Below are positions 53,287-61,735 of a stretch of DNA of 64,000 nt, piece by piece. Position 1 is the first letter of the stretch. Each line of letters starts with the position of its first letter. Source of the stretch: Limosilactobacillus panis (lineage in GTDB: Bacteria; Bacillota; Bacilli; Lactobacillales; Lactobacillaceae); NCBI RefSeq assembly GCF_019797825.1, contig NZ_CP081855.1:1922001-1986000 (forward strand). Direction: 5' to 3'. The position numbers and the translations under genes were made by a program. The notes under the pieces are model-generated. The model made no database searches, was not told the origin of the DNA, and worked only from the letters and a program-made list of their open reading frames with translations.

Positions 53287-53613
53287 TTAATTTTGCCGGT
53301 TCAACACTGCCAACCCTTGGTCAAGGACATCGTCTTCAACCTTGACCGTAAGGAACCGCTGGAGGGGCGTCTCACTATGGCGGTTCTTGAAGGCCATTGG
53401 TTCAGCTGCCAGAATTACAACCGGCAGGTTATTTTCCGTTAGCATCAACTGGCCAGGGCCCTGGTATTTCCCCCTTGTATGCTTACCGGTCCGCCAGGTA
53501 TGCAACTTAGCATCCCCGTTCTGATCAACCTTCAGTTGGTACTTGCCGTCGGCGTCCGTCTCTACCGGAATCCCCGTAAACTTTTGCACGTCATACTTAT
53601 CTTTCTTACTCAT
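53287..53613 (-). CDS. Hypothetical protein, 108 residues
   Basis: A soluble, charged protein beginning MSKKDKYDVQKFTGIPVE, with KLHTWRTGKHTRGKYQGPG in the middle and a beta-rich second half (LPVVILAAEPMAFKNRH). Its start overlaps the end of the preceding gene by eight bases. No family recognised; the ML-TENNLPVVIL portion suggests a small beta-barrel-like fold but this is a guess. Confidence 0.7.
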   Translation of the reverse strand: MSKKDKYDVQKFTGIPVETDADGKYQLKVDQNGDAKLHTWRTGKHTRGKYQGPGQLMLTENNLPVVILAAEPMAFKNRHSETPLQRFLTVKVEDDVLDQGLAVLNRQN

Positions 53614-54004
53614 TTTCTTTGATGGCCTCGCCTTTAGTCGTGATCTCTAGCAGGTGGTAAAAGTACCCCGCCTGCATTGCCGCTGCCCAGGTGCCGCGTT
53701 GGACATCTTCTTCATCAATAATCAGGGATAGCATTGCGTTTGCCGCCCGCACATTGTTGATTAGGATTACCTGCCCAACCGTGACTGCCGTCATTTTGGG
53801 GTGAACATGAAAGTGGCGTAGCACTTTCCGGTACTTAGGTACGTAAACCGGGCTCTGCTTAAACTTGCGGACAAAGTTGAGGAGTTCTTGGTCGTAAAGG
53901 GGGTAGCCGGCACGAATCAGTCCATCTTCCGGACGCGAAATCGTCCACGCTGCCTTTCGCCCAATCATTTTCTTAAAGTACTTCTGCTCAACCTGCCAGT
54001 TCAT
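53606..54004 (-). CDS. Hypothetical protein, 132 residues
   Basis: Begins MNWQVEQKYFKKMIGRKAAW and includes LIRAGYPLYDQELLNFVRKFK and AANAMLSLIIDEEDVQRGTW. Predicted soluble, no motif recognised. AGGTGAAG precedes the ATG. Forms a two-gene overlapping operon with the 108-residue gene. Confidence 0.7.
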   Translation of the reverse strand: MNWQVEQKYFKKMIGRKAAWTISRPEDGLIRAGYPLYDQELLNFVRKFKQSPVYVPKYRKVLRHFHVHPKMTAVTVGQVILINNVRAANAMLSLIIDEEDVQRGTWAAAMQAGYFYHLLEITTKGEAIKENE

Positions 54005-54120
54005 TTACTTCACCTTTTATCTTTTTCTTTTAGTGTACCGATTTTTGCGATGAATGTCACTCGCCAGGGCGAATAAATTAGTGGTATTGTGGAGGTAACT
54101 AATAATAGGGGGTAATTTAG

Positions 54121-54762
54121 ATGAAACAAGCACCGATTACTGCAGAACAAATGCGGCATTATGATTCATACACCATTAACACAATTGGGGTCCCGTCACT
54201 GGTCCTCATGGAACGGGCCGCCCTGGCTGTACGGGATGAAATTCTGAACGCCTTCCCACTCAACCTCGGACACGTTATCGTGGTCGCTGGTAGTGGTAAC
54301 AACGGTGGCGACGGTCTTGACGTTGCCCGCCTCCTTCACATTGCCGGCGTCCGGGTAACCATCGTAAACGTTGGTAACCCGGGCCACGCCTCTGATGAGC
54401 ACAAGGTTCAGGATAAGATTTGCCAGTACTACCAAATCCCACAAACTACCGACCTGGCAGTACTAAAACAGGCAACTCTAATTGTCGACGCCATGTTTGG
54501 TATCGGAATTGACCGACCCGTCAAGGGGAACTACGCCGACGCCATCAAGGCCATCAACAACTGTGATGCGGTCGTCGTCGCCGTTGACATGCCATCCGGG
54601 ATCAACACGGACAGTGGTGAAGTAATGGGGGTCGCCGTCAAAGCCACCACGACCGTTACCTTTGCCTTCAACAAGGTTGGCCTGACCAAGGGTGCTGGTC
54701 AAAAGTATGCCGGGCGAATCGTTATCGCTGATGATATGGGTACCTACGCAACTGACGAATAA
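54121..54762 (+). CDS. nnrE: NAD(P)H-hydrate epimerase
   Basis: A 213-residue YjeF_N-domain enzyme that epimerises damaged R-NAD(P)HX for repair by a dehydratase. Key segments are ITAEQMRHYDSYTINTIG at the start, VVAGSGNNGGDGLDVARLL (the nucleotide loop, about 58-76), VDAMFGIGIDRPVKG and VVAVDMPSGINTDSGE with the catalytic Asp. The dehydratase domain (NnrD) is not fused and not in the window. Ribosome site AGGGGG is upstream. Followed 20 bases later by a nitroreductase. Confidence 0.93.
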   Translation: MKQAPITAEQMRHYDSYTINTIGVPSLVLMERAALAVRDEILNAFPLNLGHVIVVAGSGNNGGDGLDVARLLHIAGVRVTIVNVGNPGHASDEHKVQDKICQYYQIPQTTDLAVLKQATLIVDAMFGIGIDRPVKGNYADAIKAINNCDAVVVAVDMPSGINTDSGEVMGVAVKATTTVTFAFNKVGLTKGAGQKYAGRIVIADDMGTYATDE

Positions 54763-54782
54763 TTATCAAAGGCGGGATAAAA

Positions 54783-55568
54783 ATGATCCACAATGAAACA
54801 ATTAATCACCAAGTTAACCACCGGACCATCCGGGCGTTTAAGGAACAACCGTTAAATAAGGAGCAGTTGACAACCTTATACGAAGCTGCCCGTCACACTT
54901 CCACCAGTATGTTTATGCAGCAATTTAGTATTCTTCACGTTACGGATCCACAACTGCGCACCCAGATTCGCGAAATTTCTCAGCAGCCGTATGTCGGCGC
55001 CAACGGGGACCTCTTCATCTTTATCGTCGACCTCTACCGGAACCAACAGATCAGGGAGCAGGAGGGCAATGATGATGGCCGCCTACACACTACCGACATC
55101 TTCATGCAGGCCGTAGAGGACACCACCCTGGCTGTACAGAACTTTCTCACGGCCGCCGAAAGTATGGGCCTGGGTGGGGTTATCCTCGGGTCCATTCAGA
55201 ATAATTTGGAAAAACTCGTCCAGGTTCTTAATATGCCGAAGATGACCCTCCCCTTTCTTGGCATCCAGGTTGGGGTTCCGGACCAAGAACCGCAACTAAA
55301 GCCCCGGCTGCCACAACGGTTTATTGCCTTTGAAAATCACTACCCACGGGACTTCAAAGTTGCCGACCTGGTAGAATATGACCAAGTTGTCACCCAGTAC
55401 TACGACCTCCGGGATGCTAACCGCCGGATTGACTCCTTCACCAAGCAAATCAACGGCGATAAGTTAAATAAACATTTCACCAAGCGGGACGAGTTCGCCC
55501 TGGTCGCCCAAAAGCAGGGGTTAGCCCTCGACTGGGGAAAGGACTCGCCAAAACAAAACATCAAGTAG
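54783..55568 (+). CDS. NADPH-dependent flavin oxidoreductase (nitroreductase, NfsA/FRP type)
   Basis: A 261-residue FMN-dependent nitroreductase. Support: HRTIRAFKEQPLN at the start (FMN contact), AARHTSTSMFMQQFSILHV, ESMGLGGVILGSIQNN (FMN loop, about 120-135), LPFLGIQVGVPDQEPQLKPRLP and the C-terminal tail FVLVAQKQGLALDWG-like segment. It reduces nitro compounds, quinones or flavins with NADPH. GGCGGG lies upstream of the ATG, 20 bases after nnrE, so the pair is likely co-expressed. IS982 copy 3 follows. Confidence 0.9.
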   Translation: MIHNETINHQVNHRTIRAFKEQPLNKEQLTTLYEAARHTSTSMFMQQFSILHVTDPQLRTQIREISQQPYVGANGDLFIFIVDLYRNQQIREQEGNDDGRLHTTDIFMQAVEDTTLAVQNFLTAAESMGLGGVILGSIQNNLEKLVQVLNMPKMTLPFLGIQVGVPDQEPQLKPRLPQRFIAFENHYPRDFKVADLVEYDQVVTQYYDLRDANRRIDSFTKQINGDKLNKHFTKRDEFALVAQKQGLALDWGKDSPKQNIK

Positions 55569-55592
55569 GCTCATTTATAAATAGATTTTTAA

Positions 55593-56570
55593 ACGCGTGG
55601 TGCTAGTGAAACTTTTCTAGACAATACTCCATATTAGATGCTAAAATTGCCACTTCTAACCGTTCTTGAAAGCCTGCTAAACTTCGCGCACGATTATTTT
55701 CGGCATTATAGTATTTTAATAACGAAAAGTCGGTCTCAATCGTTCGGCGAATTGCTTTTAGGATTCGTGAATTATGCTTCTTAGCGCCAGCCATGTTTTG
55801 ACGAAATGGAGTCCAAAGCTCATAGCCATCACTAACTAGGTCGGTATGAAGCTGACGGCTAACATAGCCAACATCTGCTAATAAAAAGTGCTCAAGTGGC
55901 ATAGTGTTTAAGATTAATTCTTCGGCGACCTTACTATCATGGACAGAAGCTTTAGTAACGATGTAGTTGAGCAAGTAACCATCACTACTAACAATCATGT
56001 GGACTTTAAACCCATAGTAATACTGTTTTTTCGTAGCGTTATAGCCAATATCAGTACTTCCCCGAAAAATCTTGGCTCGATAATTGCGAACTGGATGACA
56101 AACTGGTACTGGAAAGCTATCAATAATTAGGAATTGTCCATGTAAATCAACATCTTGGTTTAGCTTTCGCCTAATTAAACTGAGTAACGGTAGTAATTGG
56201 CGAGTGCGACGGTTGAAACGTGACCGAGAAATGGAGCTCACCAAGATCATACAAAAGCGTCGTTGCGATTCGATTCCTAACTGAGTTTGGCAAATCAGAA
56301 GGGCTATTAGGGTACTATCATCAACTTTAACTTGGTTGATGTTCGGTCGTTGAACGAGCTTTTTAGGTGCATAAAGCTTATACCAGCGATGGCAGGTACG
56401 GTTTAATTGAGCAAAATTAACTTGTAAATGATGGCAATAGTGGTTAGACTTAAGAAGGTTCAACATGATTAAGGCTCTTTTCTATTTAAGTTTTGTATCA
56501 CTTAATAGTCTAACCATGTTGGGCTTTTTTTGTAAAATCAAACATACTAATGAGTACTAGCACCACGCGT
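55593..56570 (-). mobile_element. IS982-family insertion sequence, copy 3
   Basis: 978 bp, ends ACGCGTGGTGCTAGT, exact 8-bp target duplication ATTTTTAA (55585-55592 and 56571-56578). Confidence 0.95.
55603..56466 (-). CDS. IS982-family transposase (copy 3)
   Basis: 287 residues with the same translated sequence as copies 1 and 2; intact DDE core. Confidence 0.93.
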   Translation of the reverse strand: MLNLLKSNHYCHHLQVNFAQLNRTCHRWYKLYAPKKLVQRPNINQVKVDDSTLIALLICQTQLGIESQRRFCMILVSSISRSRFNRRTRQLLPLLSLIRRKLNQDVDLHGQFLIIDSFPVPVCHPVRNYRAKIFRGSTDIGYNATKKQYYYGFKVHMIVSSDGYLLNYIVTKASVHDSKVAEELILNTMPLEHFLLADVGYVSRQLHTDLVSDGYELWTPFRQNMAGAKKHNSRILKAIRRTIETDFSLLKYYNAENNRARSLAGFQERLEVAILASNMEYCLEKFH

Positions 56571-56666
56571 ATTTTTAAGATTATTCCAATTGCCTTCTAG
56601 GAAGAATCACCATCCTGGTACAATAGAGCTATCAAATTTACTAGGAAGTAGAAAGAAGGTGCAACT

Positions 56667-57598
56667 ATGCTTGAATTTTACCGAATATCTGCCCACCATT
56701 TAACTGTACTCGAGCCCAGTGCAGGTGCAGATGTTATATTGACGGCTAACCCGACCATAGCAGAACAAGAACAACTGTGTCGGCTATTGACCTCGACTCA
56801 TTAACCTTTGCGTTCTGTAATTCGGCAGAAGAGGTCTCACGCTTCCATTCCATTCCGAGCACTGTTATTGAAGGTGCCGCTGTATTGGTCCTTTACGATT
56901 TTATCAACCATTACGATACCATTGAGCAGCAGCTCACACCGGCGATCATTATCTTTAACCAGTCATGCTTAATCATCTATACTAACGCGATTACGGTCTG
57001 CCGGCAGCTCCTGATTAAAGCCATCAACAAGGGCAGTACTCTTTTAGACATTGTTTTTAGTTGCATTAACCTCTGGCAAGACCGTCTCCTAAAAGCCCTC
57101 CTTAGTTACAAGAAGCAAATTGATGAGCTTGATACTAATGCTTCGCAAACGGTTAAGAACACTGAACTGCGGGAAATGACGGACCTTACTCGTAAACTGG
57201 TCTTCTTTGAACATACCATGAATGACCAGAGTGAAACTCTTACCGCCTTCTTTGACGCGCCCCAATTACAGTCATTTAGCCATAAGGTGATTGATAATAC
57301 CCAAACCCGGCAACGGCGGCTTACTAAAACAATTCACATATATCGTGACCTGCTTTCGTCGATTGGCAGCTTATTTACCGCAATGATGAACAACAACCTC
57401 AACCATTTAATGAAGTACTTAGATTCCGCTGGCCTGGTGATCGCAGTTATCGCCCTCGTAACCGGCTTTATGGGTATGAACGTTGGCGGATTGCCTTGGA
57501 AAACATCCACCAATGGCTTTATTCTTACCTGCATCGTTGCCCTTATCCTGGCAACTGCAACCGGCATTTACCTTAAACGAAAAAGATTTAGTGACTAG
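56667..57598 (+). pseudogene. CorA-family magnesium transporter, frameshifted
   Basis: ATG at 56667 after GAAGGTG starts MLEFYRISAHHLTVLE but stops at 56804. The second frame, open from 56777, carries the rest: SLTFAFCNSAEEVSRFH, a long helical cytoplasmic funnel, and two C-terminal membrane helices with the hallmark GFMGMNVGG (GMN, about 45 residues from the end). One missing base near 56775 would connect EQEQL to VSAIDLDSL and give about 310 residues, normal for CorA. The GTG at 56777 has no ribosome site, so a functional product is doubtful. Confidence 0.85.
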
Positions 57599-57750
57599 CC
57601 AGAAGCTAAAAAAACATCAGAGTGCGCCTCGGGCTAGTATAGGACAATCGTTGGCATGGTACGGGCCGGCGATTGTCTGTAATCAATGGAATTGCTTCGC
57701 GTCGCCACGAAGCTAGTCTGTAGTTTTTCTGCGATTACTGTGTAATATTC
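57599..57750 (+). other. Structured intergenic stretch downstream of corA
   Basis: Two hairpins: GACAATCG (57643-57650) pairs with CGATTGTC (57670-57677) with an inner GGC/GCC pairing, and GCTTCG (57694-57699) pairs with CGAAGC (57708-57713), followed by TTTTT at 57723-57727. This could be a 3'-UTR or a small RNA with its own terminator. No gene is evident. Confidence 0.4.
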
Positions 57751-57752
57751 AA

Positions 57753-57797
57753 AGAGGCTGGTGAGAAAACTTTGGTTTTCTCACCAGCCTCTCTTTT
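57753..57797. terminator. Terminator between corA and hisS
   Basis: Arms AGAGGCTGGTGAGAAAAC and its complement, TTTTT on the plus side. Convergent genes on both sides. Confidence 0.85.
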
Positions 57798-57821
57798 TGC
57801 AGTTTCAATGCTACCCAATTT

Positions 57822-59099
57822 TTACTTCAGATACTTAGCGGGGTCTGCAACAAAGTCCGCAACCTTAACGTCTACGGTGTCCTTAGTTGCCGCATTCTTT
57901 AACTGGAACTGACCTTCACTTACTTCACGGTCACCAAAGACAGCGAAGTACTTCGCATTGCGCCGGAAGGCTTCCTTGATCTGCTTACCAACTTTCACGC
58001 CACTATAATCCTTGTCTGCCACGATTCCCTGCTGGCGGACCTTGTTAAGAATTTCAAATGCCAGGTTGTCACCCTTGTCATCGGCACTTGCCAAGAAGAG
58101 GTCCACCTTATCAGCGGGGGCGAAGTCCGGGTTCTCTTCCTTAAGGAGAATCATCAACCGTTCCACTCCCATTCCGAAGCCGATTCCCCCTTCTTCTGGA
58201 CCACCAAGTTGGGAAATTAAGCCGTTGTAACGACCACCGGCGCAAACCGTCGTGTAGCCGCCACCAAAGGCTGGTGAATCGGACATGATTTCAAAAATGG
58301 TGTGGTTGTAGTAGTCCAACCCCCGGACCATGTTACTATCAATCTCATAATCAATCCCGAGTTCCTTTAAGAGGGCCTGGACCTGGTCAAAATAGGATTG
58401 GGATTCGTCGTCCAGGTAATCCAGAATTGATGGGGCGTTTTCAACAATCTTCTTGTCTCCCTCATCCTTACTGTCAAGGACACGGAGGGGGTTCTTGTAG
58501 AGCCGTTCCTGGGAGTCCTTGCTTAGTTCGTCATAATGGGGCTTCAGGTAGTTGATCAAGGCTTCCCGGTAGTCCTTTCTAACCTGTTTATCACCAAGTG
58601 TGTTGATAACTAACTTCACGTTTGGGACCCCGAACTGCTTGAAGAGGGTCATCGCCATCGCAATAACTTCCACATCAATTTGTGGTGACTCGTTGTTCAG
58701 GGCTTCAACACCGATTTGGTGGAACTCACGTTGGCGACCGGACTGTGGCCGTTCGTAACGGAACATGGGGCCCATGTAGTAAACCTTGTACGGCTTCGGG
58801 TATTCCGGACCGTAAAGTTTATTTTCTACGTAAGCCCGGACAACCCCCGCGGTACCTTCTGGTCGGAGGGCAATATGACGGTCACCCTTATCGTGGAAGT
58901 CATACATTTCCTTTTCAACGATGTCTGACGTATCACCGACGTTCCGAGAGAAGACATGGTAGTCTTCAAACATTGGCGTCCGGATTCCCCGGTAACCGAA
59001 TTGCCGGAAAACTTCCCGGGCTTTTGCCTCAACCTTTTCCCAGACATTTGTTGTGCCTGGTAGCAAGTCTGCTGTTCCTTTTGGCTTTTGATAATCCAT
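57822..59099 (-). CDS. hisS: Histidyl-tRNA synthetase
   Basis: A 425-residue class II aminoacyl-tRNA synthetase charging tRNA-His. Motif 2 is PKPYKVYYMGPMFRYERPQSGR (about 105-126, read in two parts), followed by REFHQIGVEALN. The histidine-specific signatures are MVRGLDYYNHTIFEI and GGRYNGLISQLGGP, and motif 3 is GIGFGMGVERLM (about 305). A C-terminal anticodon-binding domain follows. ATG at 59099 lies after AAAGGAG. A T-box leader controls it. No aspS follows, unlike many Firmicutes. Confidence 0.96.
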   Translation of the reverse strand: MDYQKPKGTADLLPGTTNVWEKVEAKAREVFRQFGYRGIRTPMFEDYHVFSRNVGDTSDIVEKEMYDFHDKGDRHIALRPEGTAGVVRAYVENKLYGPEYPKPYKVYYMGPMFRYERPQSGRQREFHQIGVEALNNESPQIDVEVIAMAMTLFKQFGVPNVKLVINTLGDKQVRKDYREALINYLKPHYDELSKDSQERLYKNPLRVLDSKDEGDKKIVENAPSILDYLDDESQSYFDQVQALLKELGIDYEIDSNMVRGLDYYNHTIFEIMSDSPAFGGGYTTVCAGGRYNGLISQLGGPEEGGIGFGMGVERLMILLKEENPDFAPADKVDLFLASADDKGDNLAFEILNKVRQQGIVADKDYSGVKVGKQIKEAFRRNAKYFAVFGDREVSEGQFQLKNAATKDTVDVKVADFVADPAKYLK

Positions 59100-59120
59100 T
59101 TCTGTTTCTCCTTTCATCAA

Positions 59121-59385
59121 AAAAGCCCCCTAAGGCCATTCAACCTTAGAGGGCGATTTACTCACTGTCCCACCTCTATTTACAGTAACCTCACAGTTAC
59201 TGCCTCACGAAGTCATAACAACTTCCCGATGATAACGGGTCGTCCCGGAAGCAACTACTTAATTCACCGCTCCAGCTCAGTAGAGGTGGATTCGCAACCA
59301 CTGCCAGCTCTCAGCTAAACTGGCTCTCTGTTAAGGCGTGGCTGTTTTTGCCCTACTTCTTTGCAATTACATTAGTGATTTTAAC
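59121..59385 (-). promoter_or_regulatory. T-box riboswitch leader of hisS
   Basis: On the minus strand, stem I begins AGAGAGCCAGTTTAGCTGAG with GAGAGCTGGC and a specifier-loop region GCGAATCCACCTC (a CAC His codon is possible at 59286-59288). It continues through hairpins to the T-box-like AGAGGTGGGACAGTG (59163-59177), which departs from the usual TGGNACCGCG, and a terminator with arms GCCCTCTAAGG/CCTTAGGGGGC (59125-59154) followed by TTTTTT. Uncharged tRNA-His should favour the antiterminator and raise hisS expression. Confidence 0.85.
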
Positions 59386-59393
59386 ATAGGTCA

Positions 59394-60596
59394 CTAATTT
59401 TGGGTATTATTATTTCTGTTATCTTTTAAGCGGCGCCACGAAAGGACGGCGCAGAAAACGAGCAAGAGGGTAATCGTCATCATTAAGAAAACAGAAATGA
59501 AGAGCTCTTGGTAATTGCCCCGTTCGATAACAAAGCCACCGTAGAGGGGTCCAATTGCCCGACCTACCGAAATCGTAATGTTAAGCAGACCTTGGTAGTG
59601 CCCCGCCTCATTTACATCTGTCAGCTGGGCAATCCAGGCAGGAAGGCCCGCAAAACTCGTCATTTCACCGATTGTCAATATTATAAAGTCAATGATAAAA
59701 GCCCAGAGGCTCCGGGCAACAATGAGGAAGAGAAACGATGATGCAAAAATCAAGATCCCCACCATGATCTGGTTGGAGAGCTTGACGTAGGGGCTAAGCT
59801 TGTTCACCAGGGGCTGACCAACAATGATCAACAGACCATTTAAAGTCCAGAGCATACTATAAGCATAGAATGGGATCCCCATGTTAGTCATATGAACAGC
59901 CATCACGCTTTCCCAGAGGGAGTAGCTGAGGTGGATGGTCATAAAGTTGAGGAGAATTAACCAGATCAATACTAAGGCTCGGTGGTGGGTCGCCACTGAC
60001 CGCTCCTTCCCCGTTGGCTGCTTAGCCTTGGGCGGCAAGCTCACCCGGACATTAAGGGCCAAAACAACAACCAGGGTTAGGAGAACATAGAAGACAGTGG
60101 CAACGCTAAAGACCAGAACGACACTAATTGGTAGCAAGGCCCCGACAGCCAGGGTCCCAATAACGACCCCCACGTTGAAGGCCATATAAATGTAGTTGAA
60201 GACGTAGCGCGAACTGTGGTCGGTGACCAGGGCGCCGTAGGAATTAACGATGGTCATGTTAATCCCATCACCAAAGCTATCGAGCATCATTAAAACCGCA
60301 AACCAGGGCCAACCGTGCGCAAAAATCAGGGCAAAAATGGCCAGTGTTGAGATACTGACCCCCATGACGGCGGTCCGGTACTGGTCCCAGTGGTCGAAAA
60401 GCCAACCACCAAGGTAGTTTCCCGTCATCATGCAGATCGACATGAAAAGCATTACGACCCCCGCAGTCGTCAGTGTTTCGTGCAGGTAATTATGCATGTA
60501 CATCGTTGTCAGCGGCCATAAAAAAGCAGCCCCGGTGTTATTTAGCAAACTTGCCAGGGCCACCCATTTTAATTTTACGCTTGTCTGCTTTTTCAT
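59394..60596 (-). CDS. MFS transporter (multidrug-type)
   Basis: A 400-residue permease with about 12 membrane segments. Segments such as NNTGAAFLWPLTTMYMHNYL (helix 1), GGWLFDHWDQYRTAVMG (loop 2-3 motif) and DSFGDGINMTIVNSYGALVT resemble YttB/MdtH-like drug exporters. Substrate unknown. ATG at 60596 lies after TGGGAGGA; the long upstream extension overlaps the next gene and lacks a site. It is 25 bases downstream of the 206-residue membrane protein gene. Confidence 0.82.
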   Translation of the reverse strand: MKKQTSVKLKWVALASLLNNTGAAFLWPLTTMYMHNYLHETLTTAGVVMLFMSICMMTGNYLGGWLFDHWDQYRTAVMGVSISTLAIFALIFAHGWPWFAVLMMLDSFGDGINMTIVNSYGALVTDHSSRYVFNYIYMAFNVGVVIGTLAVGALLPISVVLVFSVATVFYVLLTLVVVLALNVRVSLPPKAKQPTGKERSVATHHRALVLIWLILLNFMTIHLSYSLWESVMAVHMTNMGIPFYAYSMLWTLNGLLIIVGQPLVNKLSPYVKLSNQIMVGILIFASSFLFLIVARSLWAFIIDFIILTIGEMTSFAGLPAWIAQLTDVNEAGHYQGLLNITISVGRAIGPLYGGFVIERGNYQELFISVFLMMTITLLLVFCAVLSWRRLKDNRNNNTQN

Positions 60597-60621
60597 TATC
60601 CTCCCAACTTTCTTGCCATCC

Positions 60622-61242
60622 CTACCGTTCGTGAACCATTTCTGATGATGGAACCCGTAGTAAAGTATAAACTTCCGCCGTCCGGTTAGCACGAAGGCCT
60701 AGTCCGTTTAGCAGGGTATTCTTGTAGTTAACCGTCATTTCAGCCGCAAATGCGTGCCCCGTCTGCCGGTCTTGCTTCTTCAACTTCGCCTTGTCCCACG
60801 GTAGACTGCTTGCGTCTAGTGTGATGATCCGGTCCCCATCAGCCACCGATCCGTAATGGGAATTGGTTGTGTAACGGTTACCGTTTGCCCAGTAAGTATA
60901 AGAAACGATTGGGTGCTTACCGTTTTGGCTTCGGGTTGCCATAACGTAATAGTAGTCATTGTTCTTGTTGTGAATCTGCAACGGTGAGTACTTCATTGTG
61001 ATTCGCGTTTCATTGTGATTATTGATGTCTGCCTGGCGGAAGAAAGTCAGATAAAGCATCCCGCCCAGCCAAATGGCGGCGACCAGCAGTAAAGCGACGT
61101 AACGCCAAAAGAGTTTAGGTGAAAAGGCCTTCTTCGTCTTAGCGATTAACATCAATTGTTGAACACGAATGTAATGAATTACGTAGCAGAAAAACACGAT
61201 TGCTAGAATCCACAATAGCCAACCTAACCAGTTCCAAGTCAT
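60622..61242 (-). CDS. Membrane-anchored protein of unknown function
   Basis: A 206-residue protein with two N-terminal helices (about 5-24, LGWLLWILAIVFFCYVIHYI; and 47-66, YVALLLVAAIWLGGMLYLTF) and an extracellular beta-rich domain of about 135 residues (YYYVMATRSQNGKHPIVSYT). It resembles small lactobacillar proteins without assigned role. AAAGAGAT precedes the ATG. Likely in an operon with the MFS gene. Confidence 0.72.
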   Translation of the reverse strand: MTWNWLGWLLWILAIVFFCYVIHYIRVQQLMLIAKTKKAFSPKLFWRYVALLLVAAIWLGGMLYLTFFRQADINNHNETRITMKYSPLQIHNKNNDYYYVMATRSQNGKHPIVSYTYWANGNRYTTNSHYGSVADGDRIITLDASSLPWDKAKLKKQDRQTGHAFAAEMTVNYKNTLLNGLGLRANRTAEVYTLLRVPSSEMVHER

Positions 61243-61458
61243 AATCTCTTTCGCTCCATTTCTTCGTCATGATTCTATACTCTGATTATCACACATATTG
61301 GAGTTCTTGTCCCCACCCACCAATGGAATTTAAGATTAATTTTTGCTTTTCTTTTTGTAAATCCGCAAACTGTGCTAAACTAAATTTTGCTCCAGCAAAG
61401 GACATAAGAATAGTAATGTAGTTGAAAAGCTGCCCGAACATCAAGGAGGAATTAATTC

Positions 61459-61644
61459 ATGGACAATTTGAGTGAGTTAGCCAAAGAACTAATCAAATTT
61501 GAGCGTGATAACGACTTAAATGATAATGAAGTTGCTTTTGGAAGCCACCTATCAGTAGAGCGGATTCACGATATTAAATCATCAAATTCTGCTGCAACTT
61601 CTGAAGAAGCCGAATTACTCCAACGTTTTATGCAAAGTAAGTAA
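61459..61644 (+). CDS. Small acidic protein, 61 residues
   Basis: An acidic helical protein (MDNLSELAKELIKFERDND start) with a helix-turn-helix-like middle (VAFGSHLSVERIHDIKSS) but no obvious recognition helix charge. Excellent site AAGGAGGAATT before the ATG. It resembles short stress-associated proteins of lactobacilli; function unknown. Ends in a terminator shared with the opposing LacI gene. Confidence 0.8.
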   Translation: MDNLSELAKELIKFERDNDLNDNEVAFGSHLSVERIHDIKSSNSAATSEEAELLQRFMQSK

Positions 61645-61691
61645 TTACGGGACCAATCTCGTGGGACTCGGGTCCACTTACCACCAATAAA

Positions 61692-61735
61692 AAGAGCAAG
61701 CTAGTAATCAAAATGATTGCTGACTTGCTCTTCTT
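61692..61735. terminator. Bidirectional terminator
   Basis: Arms AAGAGCAAG / CTTGCTCTT with an inner AGTAATCA/TGATTGCT pairing and T-runs on both sides, between convergent genes. Confidence 0.88.
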
